DNA of 64,000 bases from Hypholoma sublateritium FD-334 SS-4. Its lineage: Eukaryota > Basidiomycota > Agaricomycetes > Agaricales > Strophariaceae. The stretch covers positions 124,001 through 188,000 of the forward strand of contig KN817544.1 in assembly GCA_000827495.1 (NCBI GenBank), written 5' to 3'. Made by a program: the position numbers and the translations under genes. The notes beneath the pieces were generated by a model, which saw nothing but the letters and a program-made list of their open reading frames with translations, ran no database searches and was not told where the DNA came from. Below, piece after piece: positions 22,435 to 34,749 of this stretch. Position 1 is the stretch's first letter; the number at the start of each line of letters is the position of its first letter.

Positions 22435-25096
22435 TCAGGCCGCGACGCCCACGCGGAGGAAGTCGGGCGCGAACGCGCTCGGGTTCCCGATCTGCACGCT
22501 GTTCACCGCGCCGGGGAGGAAGCCGGGGAGCGCGAGGCGGTACCCCGCGAAGACGATGTCCCAGCTCTGCATCAAAAATAAAATAACATAAAAAACAAAC
22601 GCGCGCCCAAAGCACGCACGCACGCACCTGCCCAGAGAGCGGCATCTGCGCCTGCACCGCCGCCCCGCCATTCACACTAAAGAACGCATTTCGGCAGTTC
22701 GAGCACGCGGTATCAGAAAACACCACGTCCGCGTTGATGTAGTCCACCGCGAGCAGCTTCGTCCCGCCCGCCGCGCCGCCGTCGACGCCCGTGAGCGTCA
22801 GCGTGCCGCCGTTCCCCACGAACCCGACGACCGTCGCGCTCCCGTTCACCACGCGCGGCGCGGCGCCGCCCGCGAGCACGGCCCCCGGCCCGGCGGCGGC
22901 GTAGTACGTGAACGCGGGCGCGGGCGCGGGGACGCCGGCGGTGAGCTGGAGCACGAGCGCGCCGTGCGCGGCGACAGGCGCTGTGAGCCTGTGCATGCCA
23001 GGGCAATTGCAGTCAGCGAGGAAGAGGCGGCGGGGGTGGGGGCGACTCACGTCCCGCGCACGGGCCCCAGGGCCGCGCCGGTGATCAGGTCCGTCGCGGT
23101 CGCCGCGGCGAAGCCCGCGTCGGCGAGGTCGAGCGCGAGCGTGCGCGATGCGTTCTGCCAGTTCACGACGACTGTGCGGGTACGCGTCAGCGCGGCGGCG
23201 CGGCGTAGGCACGTTTAGCAACGCGCGCGACACAAGTAATGCGTACCTGCGACCGTTGATCCGTCTGCGAGGGGCCCCGCCCAGACGTCGTGATCGTTCG
23301 TATAGCGACGCCTGAAGCTGATCGGCGCGCCGAGGGCGTCCTGCTGCAGTCCGCGATTAATGCGCATTAGTTACCAGGGCGGCGGCGACACCGAAGAAGC
23401 GCGCGGCGTGGCGTGCGCCGCGGACTCACGTTCAGCGCGATGATGCGCGGGTTCTTCAATATCGCGAGCGTCTGCGCGGCGGGCACCGTGAGATCCGTCG
23501 AGATGAACAGGGGCGACCTGCCCGGCGCGGCCGTTAGCGTCCTGTAATTATGTACGCATGCGCACAAGGGGACCGGGCGACGCACTTCGCTGCGGCCCAA
23601 AACGCGAAGTGCGTCTGCTGCTCGGCGGCCGTCAGGCCTGCGTTCCCAACCTCCAGCAAATCGAGATCTGCGGGATTCAGTCGTACAGCTATTTCACCCG
23701 CGCCAGACATTGACAAGCCGCGCACCGTTCCATGCCCCAGGGTGTGCGAACTGCGTAATGGGGACCAGCTGATTGATGATTCTGAACAGGTTGTCCCATG
23801 AGGCGGGGGGGCCAATGTCATTTCTGGCAGCGCGCATTCAGCTCTTTCGGCACGCACTGCACACGTCGCGCGCGGCTGGACCAGGGAAAGCAGACGACCT
23901 ACGATATCCGCCAGCTTTGGCAAAGAAAACACATGTCAGATCAGATTTGGGCGTCGCAAAGAAAGGCAAACTCACGAATTCCCCACGTCACTCGCCGGCC
24001 ATCTGGCAGGATCTAGCAGGAAGATGTACATCAGTGTTCCGGGAGGCAAAAATAAATGAAAGAACAAGACTAACCTTGTACGCCCCACTCGCATATGGAA
24101 AAGACAATCGGCCGGTTTGTGGCTGCTAGAGCATCGCGCATTGTAACATAGTGGGCCTGGACCAAGGATATGGACGTCGATGACGAAGTGGCAAAAAAAC
24201 TCGTTACGTACTTCAATCTACAAAGAAGAAAGTGAATAAGTGTTCAGCCACAAGAAAGGCACACGACAGACCGATATGGGAGGATTGTCGTCCACGAAAT
24301 CAGTTGAATTCACTGGACGACATGTAGATTCGTATTCAGCAGATCTTGAGCAGCAATCTCATTCAATTTACCTGCATAGCAATTGTCGTACTATTATAAA
24401 TCAGTCATATAGACCTCCAAAAAAGGCAGGACAGACGTACCTTCAAATAGTCAGCTCCCCAGGAGGCGAATGTTGCAGCATCCGACGTCTCATGACCCAA
24501 ACTTCCCAGGTAATGGGCAGTCCCGCCGACGAAGTCGCATGCGAATACACCACTAATAGAAAGACACATTAGACTAAGAGGCACAAAAGCATCGCCCGAG
24601 AAGCAGTGAAACGCACCCGTCTGAGTACACCCCAAACTTCAGGCCCAATCCATGCACAAAAGAGGCTAGCGCTGGAATTCCCGACGGGATTGTGGAGGTA
24701 TCCCAGGTAAAGCCACCTGTCGCGTTGCGTGTTTTCCCCTGCCACCCGCAATCGCTGCAGGTGCGTGGTGTAAGTTGTCGGATTTGCAGTGGAAAAAGTG
24801 AGTTCGGCATACAGGTTTACGTATTGATAGCCAAGATCGCGTAATCCCAGGCTTATCAGGCTCTGTGCCGCAGCTCGGTACTGCGTCTCGTTGGTGTTGC
24901 ATCTGTGGTGTAAGGACATACATAAAAAGATTAGAAAGACTAATTTAGTTAAGCCAGGGCGGCGTTACGAGACTTACAAGAAAGCGTTGTATGGGTTCCA
25001 CCCCATTGGAGGGGTCTTTGCGAGTCCATTACCGAGGGCAAACGCACTTTTCCAAAGGAAGCAAATACTAAAGAGCACGGATAGCCAGGACAACAT
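22435..25096 (-). CDS. Secreted alpha-galactosidase, glycoside hydrolase family 27, with C-terminal extension
   Basis: Releases terminal alpha-1,6-galactose from galactomannans and raffinose-type sugars outside the cell. The start at 25096 gives the signal peptide MLSWLSVLFSICFLWKSAFA. GH27 motifs follow: TPPMGWNPYNAFL, CNTNETQYRAAAQSLISLGL, GYQYVNLDCGWQG, FVHGLGLKFGVYSD, FACDFVGGTAHYLGSLGHE and SWGADYLK. The nucleophile aspartate lies in YDNCYAG, encoded by a separate 19-nt exon at 24372-24390. Towards the end a beta-rich module reads AAVTATDLITGAALG, VVGFVGNGGTLTLTG and FAGYRLALPGFLPGAVNSVQ. It closes with IGNPSAFAPDFLRVGVAA at the stop, as in basidiomycete GH27 enzymes with an added galactose-binding-like domain. 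Many introns; exon edges in the middle are approximate. Confidence 0.88.
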
Positions 25097-25772
25097 GTCG
25101 CCCCAAAGTTACAGAACCAGACCTTGTTCCCGAAAGATAATTCTTCGTTATAAGTCGTTCTTGCATATGCGCATCGGGTGGCGGTCCGCCGAAAAGAATC
25201 AAAAGTTATATCTGGTGATATACAAGAAGCTCGTATATCTGGAAGACCACGCTAGCACTTGTCATGTGCCCCAGTATTGTGAGAAGTGGAGGCCTGGAGA
25301 GCAACATGCAGCGCTGGCCAGCTGGTCTCGTAGGGGTGGTGTCCGTGCAATGCAATCTCGAGAGCACAGATGCAGGTTTTCCAATTCCAGAAACAAGCAC
25401 AACAAGAGGTCCCCGCAAAGCTTTCGTGACAAGGCATACTTAGGCTTGACTTAGGCTCTACTTGAGCTGAGAGCAAGCTGCAGCGTAACTTTGCGCCTCG
25501 CCTTGGTGGGGAATCATGATCCAAGGCATTCGATTGCTCATTCTCGGAGAACAAGGGATGGTCGACTCATATTTAGCTCGCATGCGTGTTGGACAGCTGA
25601 GATGGTTGTGGTGGTCGAAGGAAAAGCGACGGCATTGCGTAATTTCGGTGGCAGTAGAGCCATTTTATCTCGGCGTCTGCCGGCATCCCTCCACTTTGAA
25701 CTTCGTCCTGGTTCTGTCTTCGATTCCTCCATTCCCTGCCCGATATCAACCAATCATTCACTGTAGCCTGTT
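25097..25772. promoter_or_regulatory. Divergent upstream region of the alpha-galactosidase and mtnB genes
   Basis: The flanking genes are read outward, so both promoters lie within these 676 bp. No further gene is supported. No specific carbon-source or sulfur-control site could be assigned with confidence. Confidence 0.4.
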
Positions 25773-26864
25773 ATGTCGTCTGCTGAAACCTCAGATGCTC
25801 TGGTCATCTCCTCTGATCCCTTGCATGTGAGATCGGCAGAGATTTAGAACAATCGGAGGCCTGATGCAATGAGGTTAGCCTGCAAATTTGATCCCGGAGC
25901 TCTGTCGTTCGTTCTACAAGGTATGCGAATCGGAAACCTCCTGGACTACTTCGCACCTCATAGAACACTTACTAGCTTGGATGGGTGACGGGTACAGGGG
26001 GAGGAATCTGCATCCGCGTCGGGTAAGATTCATTTATTAGTACGCGCGCGCGAGAGATCAAGACGAATCGTATTACAGCGACAAGGTCTTCATTGCCCCC
26101 TCCGGCGTCCAGAAGGAGCGCATCGAACCCATCCACATCTTCGTCCTTCCGTACCCGCAGGTCGCACCCTCGCCTCACACCGACCGTGTATTTCTCCGAC
26201 GGCCCGCGATGAACCTCAAAGAATCCGCGTGCACACCTCTGTTCTGGAACTCCTTCGACCTTCGAAATGCAGGAAGCTGTATCCACACACATTCGCAGCA
26301 CGCGGTGATGGCCACGCTTCTCTGGGATGGGCCAGTGTTTACCATTTCGCACCAAGTTCGTACCTAGCATTTATGATGTCACCCTATACTAATGCTGTTT
26401 GTTCTTGTAGGAGGTGAATAACCAATGCTTGCCTTGACATACTATTTAAAATATTATCGTCTAGATGATCAAAGGTGTTCGCATCGCAGGAACGGGAGCC
26501 GCACTTTCATATCTCGACACGCTAGAACTCCCCATTATCGAGAACACGCCCAACGAGGAAGACCTCAAGGATAGCATGGCAGAAGCCATGGTGAAATATC
26601 CTAATGCCGCTGGTGTTCTCGTTCGGAGACACGGCGTTTACGTGTGGGGTAAGTGCATGTAACCTAGCTCGCAACATGCAGTTTTCGGTGCTTAAGCCTC
26701 TTCTTTTCCAGGTACCGACTGGGAAAAGGCTAAAACGCAGACAGAGGTTCGTCTCTGTCCGGATTTCAGCAGATTTAAATTGACGCATGCAACAGTGCCT
26801 TGACTATCTGTTTGAGATCGGCGTCAAAATGAAATTAGCTGGAGTTCCGACAGTGTTAAATTAG
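25773..26864 (+). CDS. MDE1: Methylthioribulose-1-phosphate dehydratase (MtnB/Mde1)
   Basis: Cytosolic zinc enzyme of the methionine salvage pathway; dehydrates 5-methylthioribulose-1-phosphate. Class II aldolase fold. Spliced reading: [47 protein letters not shown] and [18 protein letters not shown]. The zinc-ligand motif follows as [15 protein letters not shown], then [53 protein letters not shown] and [16 protein letters not shown], with the stop at 26862-26864. All three conserved blocks of the family are intact and the length (about 240 residues) is normal. The first intron follows codon 18 and donors and acceptors are ordinary GT-AG. Start chosen because the next upstream in-frame codons are stops. 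Confidence 0.92.
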
Positions 26865-27210
26865 GAACACAAAACGCATTACTCGCACGCAACATCGGTA
26901 ATGGCTGTTTTTTGGTGTCATTTTCTTATAAGAATTCTAGCAAACATCTAGATATAAAAATGTGCCATTTGATCAACAAGTCAGGGTAATAGCGCGTTGA
27001 CCAAGCTTAATTTGCCGTATGAGCAAAACGCGACAAGTCACGTCACATGAGTTAATTGGCGTGTTGATCATGTGATGCGAACGCGATTCGTCACTGATCA
27101 ATCCAAGTCAACCAGCCGTGACAGTCTTTGAACAGGTTTGCCAACAGCCGACTATACAATTTCAACGACCAAGTACCCGACAGCACATTCCATTCCTGAA
27201 TAGTCTATAT
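26865..27210. other. Intergenic, tandem genes mtnB and recQ
   Basis: A 346-bp spacer between two plus-strand genes that must hold the mtnB 3' UTR and the recQ promoter. It contains GTCACATGAG and ATCATGTGATG near 27040-27076, a loose inverted pair. Nothing else was seen. Confidence 0.4.
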
Positions 27211-30200
27211 ATGCTATCTGATTCAGACAGTGACACTGGAAACTTCAGCGAATCACCCAGGAAGCCCTCCAAGAGTTTTGACATTGACCTGACTGTCGAC
27301 TTGGAGTCAGATTCGCTGGCCACTAGATCGTCTTCATCGCGTACTAAAGGAAACTCCAGAGAACATAAAGTTAAGAATCTTCCTATTAAAGATGTATCTG
27401 AGTGCACCCGGTAAGCGTTACAATATGCTGCAGTGATCGAGTAGTGAGCTGAAAAGGGTCTCGTTCAAGGGTACTACACGAAGGTAGCTTGGTTCTATAA
27501 AAGTCAAGAAAGCGTCGTCTCACTTTTACAGTTTTCGGATTCTCGGACTTCAAAGGCAAGCAGAAGGAAATAGTAGAGGCTGCCTATCTGGGTACGTGAC
27601 AAGAGCCACCGTTCGCGTCGGCCTTAAGCCCTTGTTAATGAAAATATAGGCAGCGATGCTCTCGTCGTAGCACCCACTGGAATGGGAAAGGTATTTCACG
27701 ATCATTTTCTCACAAGGGGTGTCTTTCTAAACTCAACTGTAGAGTTTGTGTTTCCAGATTCCTGCCATTGCGGACAAAGTAAGTTCTTGAAAACAAGTAT
27801 CGTATTTTGTCTATGAATCCAACCCACACATCGCCGTAGCGCGGGATATCTATCGTCGTCTCTCCTCTTCTCGGTAAGAGTCGTTCATAACGAATGTTGG
27901 GGAAGCTGAAGAATATGGGATCAGCTCTGATGCAAAATCGTGAGTGCTCCAATTGCATCTGTAACCAATTGACATCAACGTTTGCTCAGAAATTGATAGC
28001 CTGCGGCAGAAAAATGTTGAGGTGGCATCACTTTCGTCGCAAGTTGGATACAGCGAACAACATGAGGTCTGTTGGCACGACGAATGTTGATTCATATGCC
28101 TTACGACAAACTCATAGATAACTCGACAATTACAACTTCTTGACCCCCCAATGAAGCTATTCTATAGTACGATTTTATGATCCTTTCTTCTTCTAATGCT
28201 CAATGATTTCACAGCTACTCCAGAGAGGTTATGTACTAGCGAATTCAAGAAAATCTTGCGCACGGTACATAAAAACCATAATTTCAACCGACTTGTAGTC
28301 GATGAGGTGGGCCATACCACTCGTACCCATACCCGGAGGAAATAAATTCATTTACTCCCATAGGCGCACTGTATATCTGTTAGTGCAATTAACATGTCCA
28401 TTGGTGAAAACATGATACCACTATTTGTTTTGTTATCCAGGAATGGGGGCACGATTTTCGGGAGGAGTATCGACGCATAGGAGAGATTCGAAAACAATTT
28501 CCTGATGTCCCAATCATGGCGTTGACTGCAACCGCTACAGACGCGTATGTGAAGCTGCTGTATCGGTTCGTGAAAAAGTTGACCATAATAATCCCATCCA
28601 GAGTTCGAGAGGATATCATAGACAGTCTAGGCCTGGACAAGGGCCGCCTGTTTTTGGCACTCCACCAATTTAATCGCCCCAATCTTTTCTACGAGGTATG
28701 GCCATCCCTTGCGGTATTGCCCGTTGACAATAAACTGAGATAAGATCAGGTTCGCTATCTTTCCAGTCCACAATCCCATAATCAGATGTCAGAGATCTTC
28801 GACTACATAATGACATTTTATAACCGGCGCGGTAAACCTTCAACAGGTCTTGTGTATTGTCGCATGCGCAAGACTTGTGATGAATTGTCCGCGTTTCTAC
28901 GCGGAAAGGGATTGAATGCTCGCCCTTACCATCGCGGCATCCCGTACGTCGCGTTGTATGATTCTTCGTAGCATACACTCACGAGGAACCAAAAAGATCC
29001 GGTGCGCTCGAAAAAACTTTGAAAGGCTGGACAAAAAATGAACCAGGAGAGCCTGATGCGGTCGACTTGGTGTGTGGTTAAAACATGCTGCCACATCTTC
29101 TACTTCTAAAATTACTTTATATTCTCAGGTTGTAGCCACAGTTGCCTTCGGTATGGGAATCGACAAAGGAGACGTTCGGTATAATCTTGGACGTTATGTC
29201 AAACCACAACAAGTTACTCATCATATTACCAGGTATATCATCCATTACGATCTCCCTAAAAGTCTTGAAGGTGAGTGTTGTCTTCGATTTTGACATCGGG
29301 ATTTCGTTTGATTCTTTGTTGTGATTGAAAGGCTACTACCAGGAAACAGGTCAGTGACAACAGTGACAATTCCATGAGCTTTATTCGTGATATTGTGTGT
29401 TTCCAGGCCGTGCAGGCCGCGATGGCCTTGTAAGTCGTGTATTCTATTCTTCAAAATTAAATTTGCAATGAAACATTTACTTTTCAGCCGGCAAAATGCA
29501 TTCTGTACTATTGTAAGCGTCGTCAAAGAGTGAATGCAATAAATTTCTGATATTAGCTCGTCTACTAGCTAGAGAAGATTCTCTCCGAGTCAAACAATTC
29601 GTGCGGAACAGCGACCCTCATCGCGTTGGTAAAAATGGTAAATCCCCGACGCACGATCAGAGAGCATCTCTAAGTCTTGAAATGGTATCCTTGATAACTT
29701 ACGTTCCAGTTCCCTGTTTGACTTCGCCACATATTAGCTGATCAAATTCGCGGAAAATATTAAAACTTGTCGACATGTGGTCTGTGTTTTTGACATTGCA
29801 TAAACCATTATATCTGACTATTTATCGAAGTCGATTTGCCGGTACTTTGGCGAAATAATCGATGATACAAATTCAGAAAGTTTGAAGACATACTGCGAAA
29901 GAATGTGTGATGTGAGTTGTTCATTACTGACGGCGAGATTTTGTTCTTATTAAACCTTCAAGGTATGCAAATATCCCGACAAGACCAAGTCTAGGATCAC
30001 CAAATTATCTACCATTGACGACGCTAGGAATAATGTCCCTCGACGACAGGATAATATTGTGCCGCAGGGATCAACCAAAGCCAGGGAGCGCGGTGCTGAC
30101 ACAGAGGGTGAACCATTTGTCTCTTCTAAAGACTCCTACGGGCAGCAGACCTACGGGGCTCAGAAGCGTTCGGGCCCTGATTACCCTGAAAATTTTCCGA

Positions 30201-31131
30201 AGAAGTCGAAAATCGCTCTCGCTCCAGCACTAGGTGAGTATTTCCTGCTCAATACCAAATCTCAGTGAAGTTGATTCTTTCTTGGTCCAAAGTGACGAAG
30301 CCCCACAAGTCCGCTCCTGGGTTGACGAAACCATTCAAAGCACCAACTTGCGTGCGCCCTCAAGCGAAAACACTGCCACATGCGCTTCCTCCGACTCTGG
30401 CGCAACCGAAACCACAAGCTGAAGCACCCCAGGCCATACCTCGCAGCCTGGTCTCCAGACCTTTGATTTCAGACATAGACGATAACATGAATGGTAACCT
30501 AGTACAAACGGAGGATAGAGGAGGTAAAGATTCATTTCGAGTTTCGTTGGTATGTATTTTATCATTATTGTCAATTAAGTGTCTCCTGCCCTCGACCTGC
30601 CATTGGTGGAACTATTCTGGGATCCCGAACATTCTGCAAAGGTGTCAGTGAGTGTCTTCTTTGCTTCGTCTTCTCGTGTTTCTCGCTCAAGTGGCAATTC
30701 GACAAAGGTGGGAGACAGAAGAAAGCAATTCGAATCTCTGCGTCGCAGTCTTCACCGAATCTTCACGGAACCCATCAATTACCTTTTCTACTGGGAAAAA
30801 CTGTCTGATTCTGAACTAGACGAAGATCAGAGGTTTGTCAACTTTCCCGTTAAATGGTATCATACTCACTCCACTGTGAATACTTACTAGAAATGGGGTT
30901 CTCTTCAATGCCGCGGTGGAACTGGAACTCTCTGCTCTGTCACTATCAAGCACGTTGGATGGCTATACTTGCCGCGTTTCATCTATTAAAGATGACATCA
31001 AGAGTTTGTTCCATAATGGAGTCTGGGATTCGAAGGATGATGATGTACAAGATGTACAAGAAGTGATTGCATCTTTGCGCCGTTGTCTGCCTTCCCGTAG
31101 TAAGGGGAAAGGTAAACAGAGGTCCTCGTAA
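27211..31131 (+). CDS. RecQ-family DNA helicase
   Basis: ATP-dependent 3'-5' DNA helicase of genome maintenance. The gene looks broken at first but reads cleanly once about fifteen short introns are removed. Motifs in order: FGFSDFKGKQKEIVEAAYLG; Walker A in SDALVVAPTGMGKS; LCFQIPAIADKRGISIVVSP; LLALMQNQIDSLRQKNVEVA; FYTTPERLCTSEFKKIL; LVVDEAHCIS; EWGHDFREEYRRIG; VPIMALTATATDAV; HQFNRPNLFYEV; GLVYCRMRKTCDELSAFLRG; LNARPYHRGI; VVATVAFGMGIDKGDVRYII; HYDLPKSLEGYYQETGRAG. The zinc-binding segment TCRHVSICRYFGE... ends CERMCDVCKYPD. No HRDC or winged-helix RQC signature was recognised in the polar C-terminal 350 residues. AHCIS of the DEAH box is a 15-nt exon (28364-28378). The start is the first ATG of the frame; a GTG upstream at 27118 is not used. 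The stop codon overlaps a GTAAGT, so a further exon cannot be excluded. Confidence 0.85.
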
Positions 31132-31222
31132 GTTTCGTTTAGGTAGGACATTAGATTACATGGTTTTGGGAATCGGCTGCGGCGCGTAGCAGTGACATTA
31201 CTAGTTGCTCTGTTCGAAATAG

Positions 31223-32476
31223 CTAATTCCGTGGCTGGATGTTCCAAACCCGCACAGACTCTTCGGTTCTATTCAACGCGTCAAGTAATTTGGGGTGTCC
31301 CGACCCCTCAGACAGGCTGAAGATAGCAGATGATCCAGCAAACTGTATACCTGTTGAATCGTCGTCAATGCTCTGGTGCCTGAGAACGGCCTGCCACCCT
31401 TACCGTTTTCATCACCAACCCTATTACAAACAACGACAATGGTTTCATGCCCCTCACCAGGATCGTCGTTCTGTGAAAATTTGCTACGAATCGACGCCTT
31501 ATCGGTCCACAGAGGGGTGGTTCGCGCTGCCCAGTAATTCAGGGTCTGCCAGTCATTTTTCTCTTCCGTCTCCTCTTTAGAATCAAGCCAAGCGTTCAGC
31601 AGTAGCAGCACATTTGTCTTCTTTGTGATACAGTAATCAGCAAGCTCGTAGGGGCCTTCTGCCGAGGTCCAATCCGGTGTTTGGGGGTTCAAGTCCATGC
31701 AGATGCCCAGGCTCAACGTGCGAAGAGGCGATGGTAGTTCAAACGTCACAAAACCATCCCCTGCGAGAATGCACTAGATAAGCAGTAGAATAGCACAGCC
31801 GGATAGCGATCCAACTCACCAGGTTTGGCCCAGGTCAAATCCGTTTTGTACAGGTGTGTTTTTCGATAGCCACCAACCCACGAGCCGTCGGGGGCGCATA
31901 ACACTGCGCTATTTGCTCCCACTTGTTTAATCTCAGTTCCAGCCTCTGTGCACCTGGATTCCGTTGTCACACGCTTAATCTCATCCAGCTCGTCGTCATT
32001 CAGCTTCTCCGGGTAGCCTGCTACAACGTAGCATCCCAGTTTCTTTGCGAGCTCGGCACAGAACAGCGAGGTGGCACCAGTCTTGGGCAGCTCCAGATAC
32101 GGTGAGATAGCGGCAGCGTTCTCAAACACGTACCCTGTCAAGAAATTGTCAGTATGCGTTCGGTACAATGGTGGGCGACGTTCACCCCGGCCCCCGAGCT
32201 CGTGAGCGCGTATGCGCACCTGTGAATGCCATTTCCGGAAAGCAAAGCAGATCCAGTGACTTTGGTTCTATCCTGACAATGCCTGGTGTCAAGAAGCCAA
32301 CGCAAGGCTAAGCTACGGCAACAGACTTTTTGCATAGCTCTCGCGCCCTAGTGAGATTCGCTTGGACTTGGCCAATCTTTACAAGCGATGTTAAGTATTT
32401 AGTACATGCGAAGTGGATTTGGGCTTTCGATATTCACCTTAGGAGATAGCTGAACAACACCGATTCTTAGATTCAT
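31223..32476 (-). CDS. NTA1: Protein N-terminal amidase Nta1 (carbon-nitrogen hydrolase)
   Basis: Deamidates N-terminal Asn and Gln so that proteins enter the Arg/N-degron pathway. The start MNLRIGVVQLSPK at 32476 is the typical nitrilase opening. The catalytic triad is visible: a glutamate is expected in the segment just before TGYVFENAAAISPYLE, the lysine lies in WVGGYRKTHLYKTDLTWAKP, and the cysteine in LSLGICMDLNPQTPDW. Also seen: LFCAELAKKLGCYVVAGYPE, LADYCITKKTNVLLLLNAWL and TIVVVCNRVGDENG, then IQFAGSSAIFSLSEG after a short intron. It ends ESVRVWNIQPRN with the stop at 31223-31225. Convergent with the RecQ gene, 91 bp between stops, so the 3' UTRs probably overlap. Length about 330-350 residues is normal for the family. 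Confidence 0.87.
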
Positions 32477-32987
32477 TCTCACTCTGGGCATGTAATCCGG
32501 TAGACTTCAAGTTGTGGGGTGGCACGAACGGTTCGGAACAACGTAGTTACGCGTCGAAGGTAAACGGGACAGTCAGCACGTGGGAGGGAGATGCCTAAAA
32601 ATAGAACTACTCACAAAAGTACTGCGCGACGGACCTCTGCATAAGCATTTGACATACCATCCATTCTACTTGTTACATCTCTTACTATACAATTACTACG
32701 TATCAAACATGCGAACGGGAGAAAAAAATCGACAGAAGATGTATGTGAAACAAGAGAAACAATAAATGTAAAAGCGACAGTATGACGGCGATGTATATGG
32801 AGAGAAGAGGCAGGAGGGATATATAGAGGCGACTTGGCACCTCAAGCGGAGAGTTATACAAGAGAGGCTGTAAATCCGATTATCTGCATTCAATGCGACG
32901 TGGTCCTAGACTCTGAAGGTCTATTTTAACAAACAAATCACAAGAGAACGAGAGTTGATCGTACTGATGAAACGAGTGTATTAACAT
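32477..32987. other. Intergenic between two minus-strand genes
   Basis: Holds the Nta1 promoter and the MAPKK 3' UTR. AT-rich; a purine-rich GA/AGAGAAG tract lies at about 32715-32820. No gene seen. Confidence 0.4.
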
Positions 32988-34749
32988 CTAGAATGTGCTT
33001 GCCCAGTCCTCCAGATTGACTGTTGATTGGCGTGCTTGATCCATCCATGCGTCATTCTAAAAAAGAACAGTCAGACGGATTACCATATGCCCAACCAATG
33101 AAACTTACCAATAAGTCCTTAGGTGTCTTCCTACTGTCGGGATCCTTCAGCAGGCAGCTATCAATGAAGAGCTCAGCCTCCTTCGGGTACCGATCTTCAG
33201 GCGTCAGTCGCGGCGCGGGCTCGTTTACGATGTGTTGCAGAAGTTCTAAGATGCTCATGGTCATCCCGCCTCCCTGAAGACTGACACCTTTACTCTTCCG
33301 TTTGTCCTTTTTCGGCGTGTTCCTCTTCATACGCGCCGGTGGGAGCCCAGACAGTGATATAGAGCCAGGTCGGGCAGGTGACAGGGTGCCCTCGAAGTCC
33401 GAATCCGATTCGTCAGAAGTCGATTCCGAAAATGGGAAGCGGCCCAGGGCGAGTTCAATTAGCGAGATTCCCAGCGACCATACGTCAGACTTGACAGTGT
33501 ATTGCGCGCCCTGTATTCGCTCGGGCTGTTAGGATGGCATCGGAGAAAATGAGATCGAAAAGGAGATGGCATGTGATGGCGGATGAGATATGTGAGAATA
33601 TATTTATCTTGTCAGTTGAAGGTAAAACGGGTGCAAAAAACGAAATAACGTACGCTCATATAAGTTGAAGTGCCCACGAAAGTGTCCGCGATTGAGTTTA
33701 TAAGTTCTCCCGAGACGCCAAAATCACAAATTTTGATCTCTCCTCGCGAATTGCACAGCATATTCGAAGGCTTGATATCTGTGGAGAAGGGTAAGGGGGA
33801 AATAAGCAACAGGAAATTGTTATGACGACAGAACAAGTGTGAGCAACACTGAAGATCATCCTGCTACCATCACGTGATGATGTCCTACAAGAAATGATAT
33901 GAAATTTGGATCGCTCGGACTCACCGCGATGAATAATGCGATGGACATCATAGAGATATGTGAGGCCCTCTAGCACTGCGAAAGCCACTTGTCCAACAAT
34001 GTCGATGTCGATGGGACCAATCTTTTTATAGATATTGTCGAGCGACCCCTTATCCATGTACTCCATGCAGATGCAGATATTAGGATCGGCTAGGAAGGCG
34101 CCGTAGAACGAGATAATATACTTGGAATGGCAGTCGTGCATTATTTGAAGCTCTCTTAGTATTTGTTTCCGGACAGAGGGTTTCGCGTCGATCAGCACGA
34201 TCTATAAAGTAGAAGTCAGTGTGATTATGACTTAAACTGAAGTGTGTTATGTGCACTAGCCTTTTTAGCCATCATGGTCTTAGTCGGAACGTGCTCAACT
34301 TTCTTCACGCTTCCACCGTTCCCTTGTCCGAGCTCATGTAGGTCCTTCAAGTCCTCGTTCTTCAGGTCGAACTTGATCTCAGCGTTCATATCAAGGTTGG
34401 CAAGCGTGTTCGATAGGGTGGCATGATATGTGTTCCTCCGCACTGCGTGGGACGCAGTCTGCGGCGCCCCATTCCCCCCTGTTGTAACCGTCAATAGCCC
34501 AGTATCCTGTTCCACTGCAGATACAGCTCCGCTCGAGCTGGGAATTTTGGGAGCCTTGATGACCATAGGAGGCGGCCGCTTCTTCCTCTCTACCGGCGCA
34601 GATACAGCAGCAGCAGCGGGTACTGGTGCCTGCCGCATGGCCACTGGTTCAGGTTCTCTCGCCGTCGCCGGCGCCACCACGGGTTCCGCCACCGCAAGCT
34701 GTAGGGCTTTGAAGTTTCTCTTCTTTCGGAGGGGAGTTGCCATCGCCAT
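32988..34749 (-). CDS. STE7: MAP kinase kinase, Ste7/Fuz7 type
   Basis: Dual-specificity kinase of the mating/invasive-growth MAPK cascade. The N-terminus has the docking-like [14 protein letters not shown], typical of fungal Ste7/Fuz7 proteins. Kinase motifs: [19 protein letters not shown], the ATP lysine in MMAKK continuing as [61 protein letters not shown](D)[26 protein letters not shown], and the activation loop [15 protein letters not shown] with MKK-type Ser/Thr sites. After the [20 protein letters not shown] block comes a long S/P- and K/R-rich insert, then [18 protein letters not shown], and the end [20 protein letters not shown] at 32988. Two adjacent ATGs (34749 and 34743) are possible; an upstream ATG at 34818 would add 23 residues unlike the family. 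Confidence 0.9.

Noticed and set aside
22304..23233. 309-codon minus-strand frame overlapping the alpha-galactosidase 3' half
   Set aside because: It mixes the true frame with introns; only segments such as the C-terminal beta module belong to the enzyme.
27460..29330. RecQ gene as a pseudogene with many stops
   Set aside because: All apparent stops fall in short GT-AG introns; after removing them every helicase motif is contiguous and in frame.
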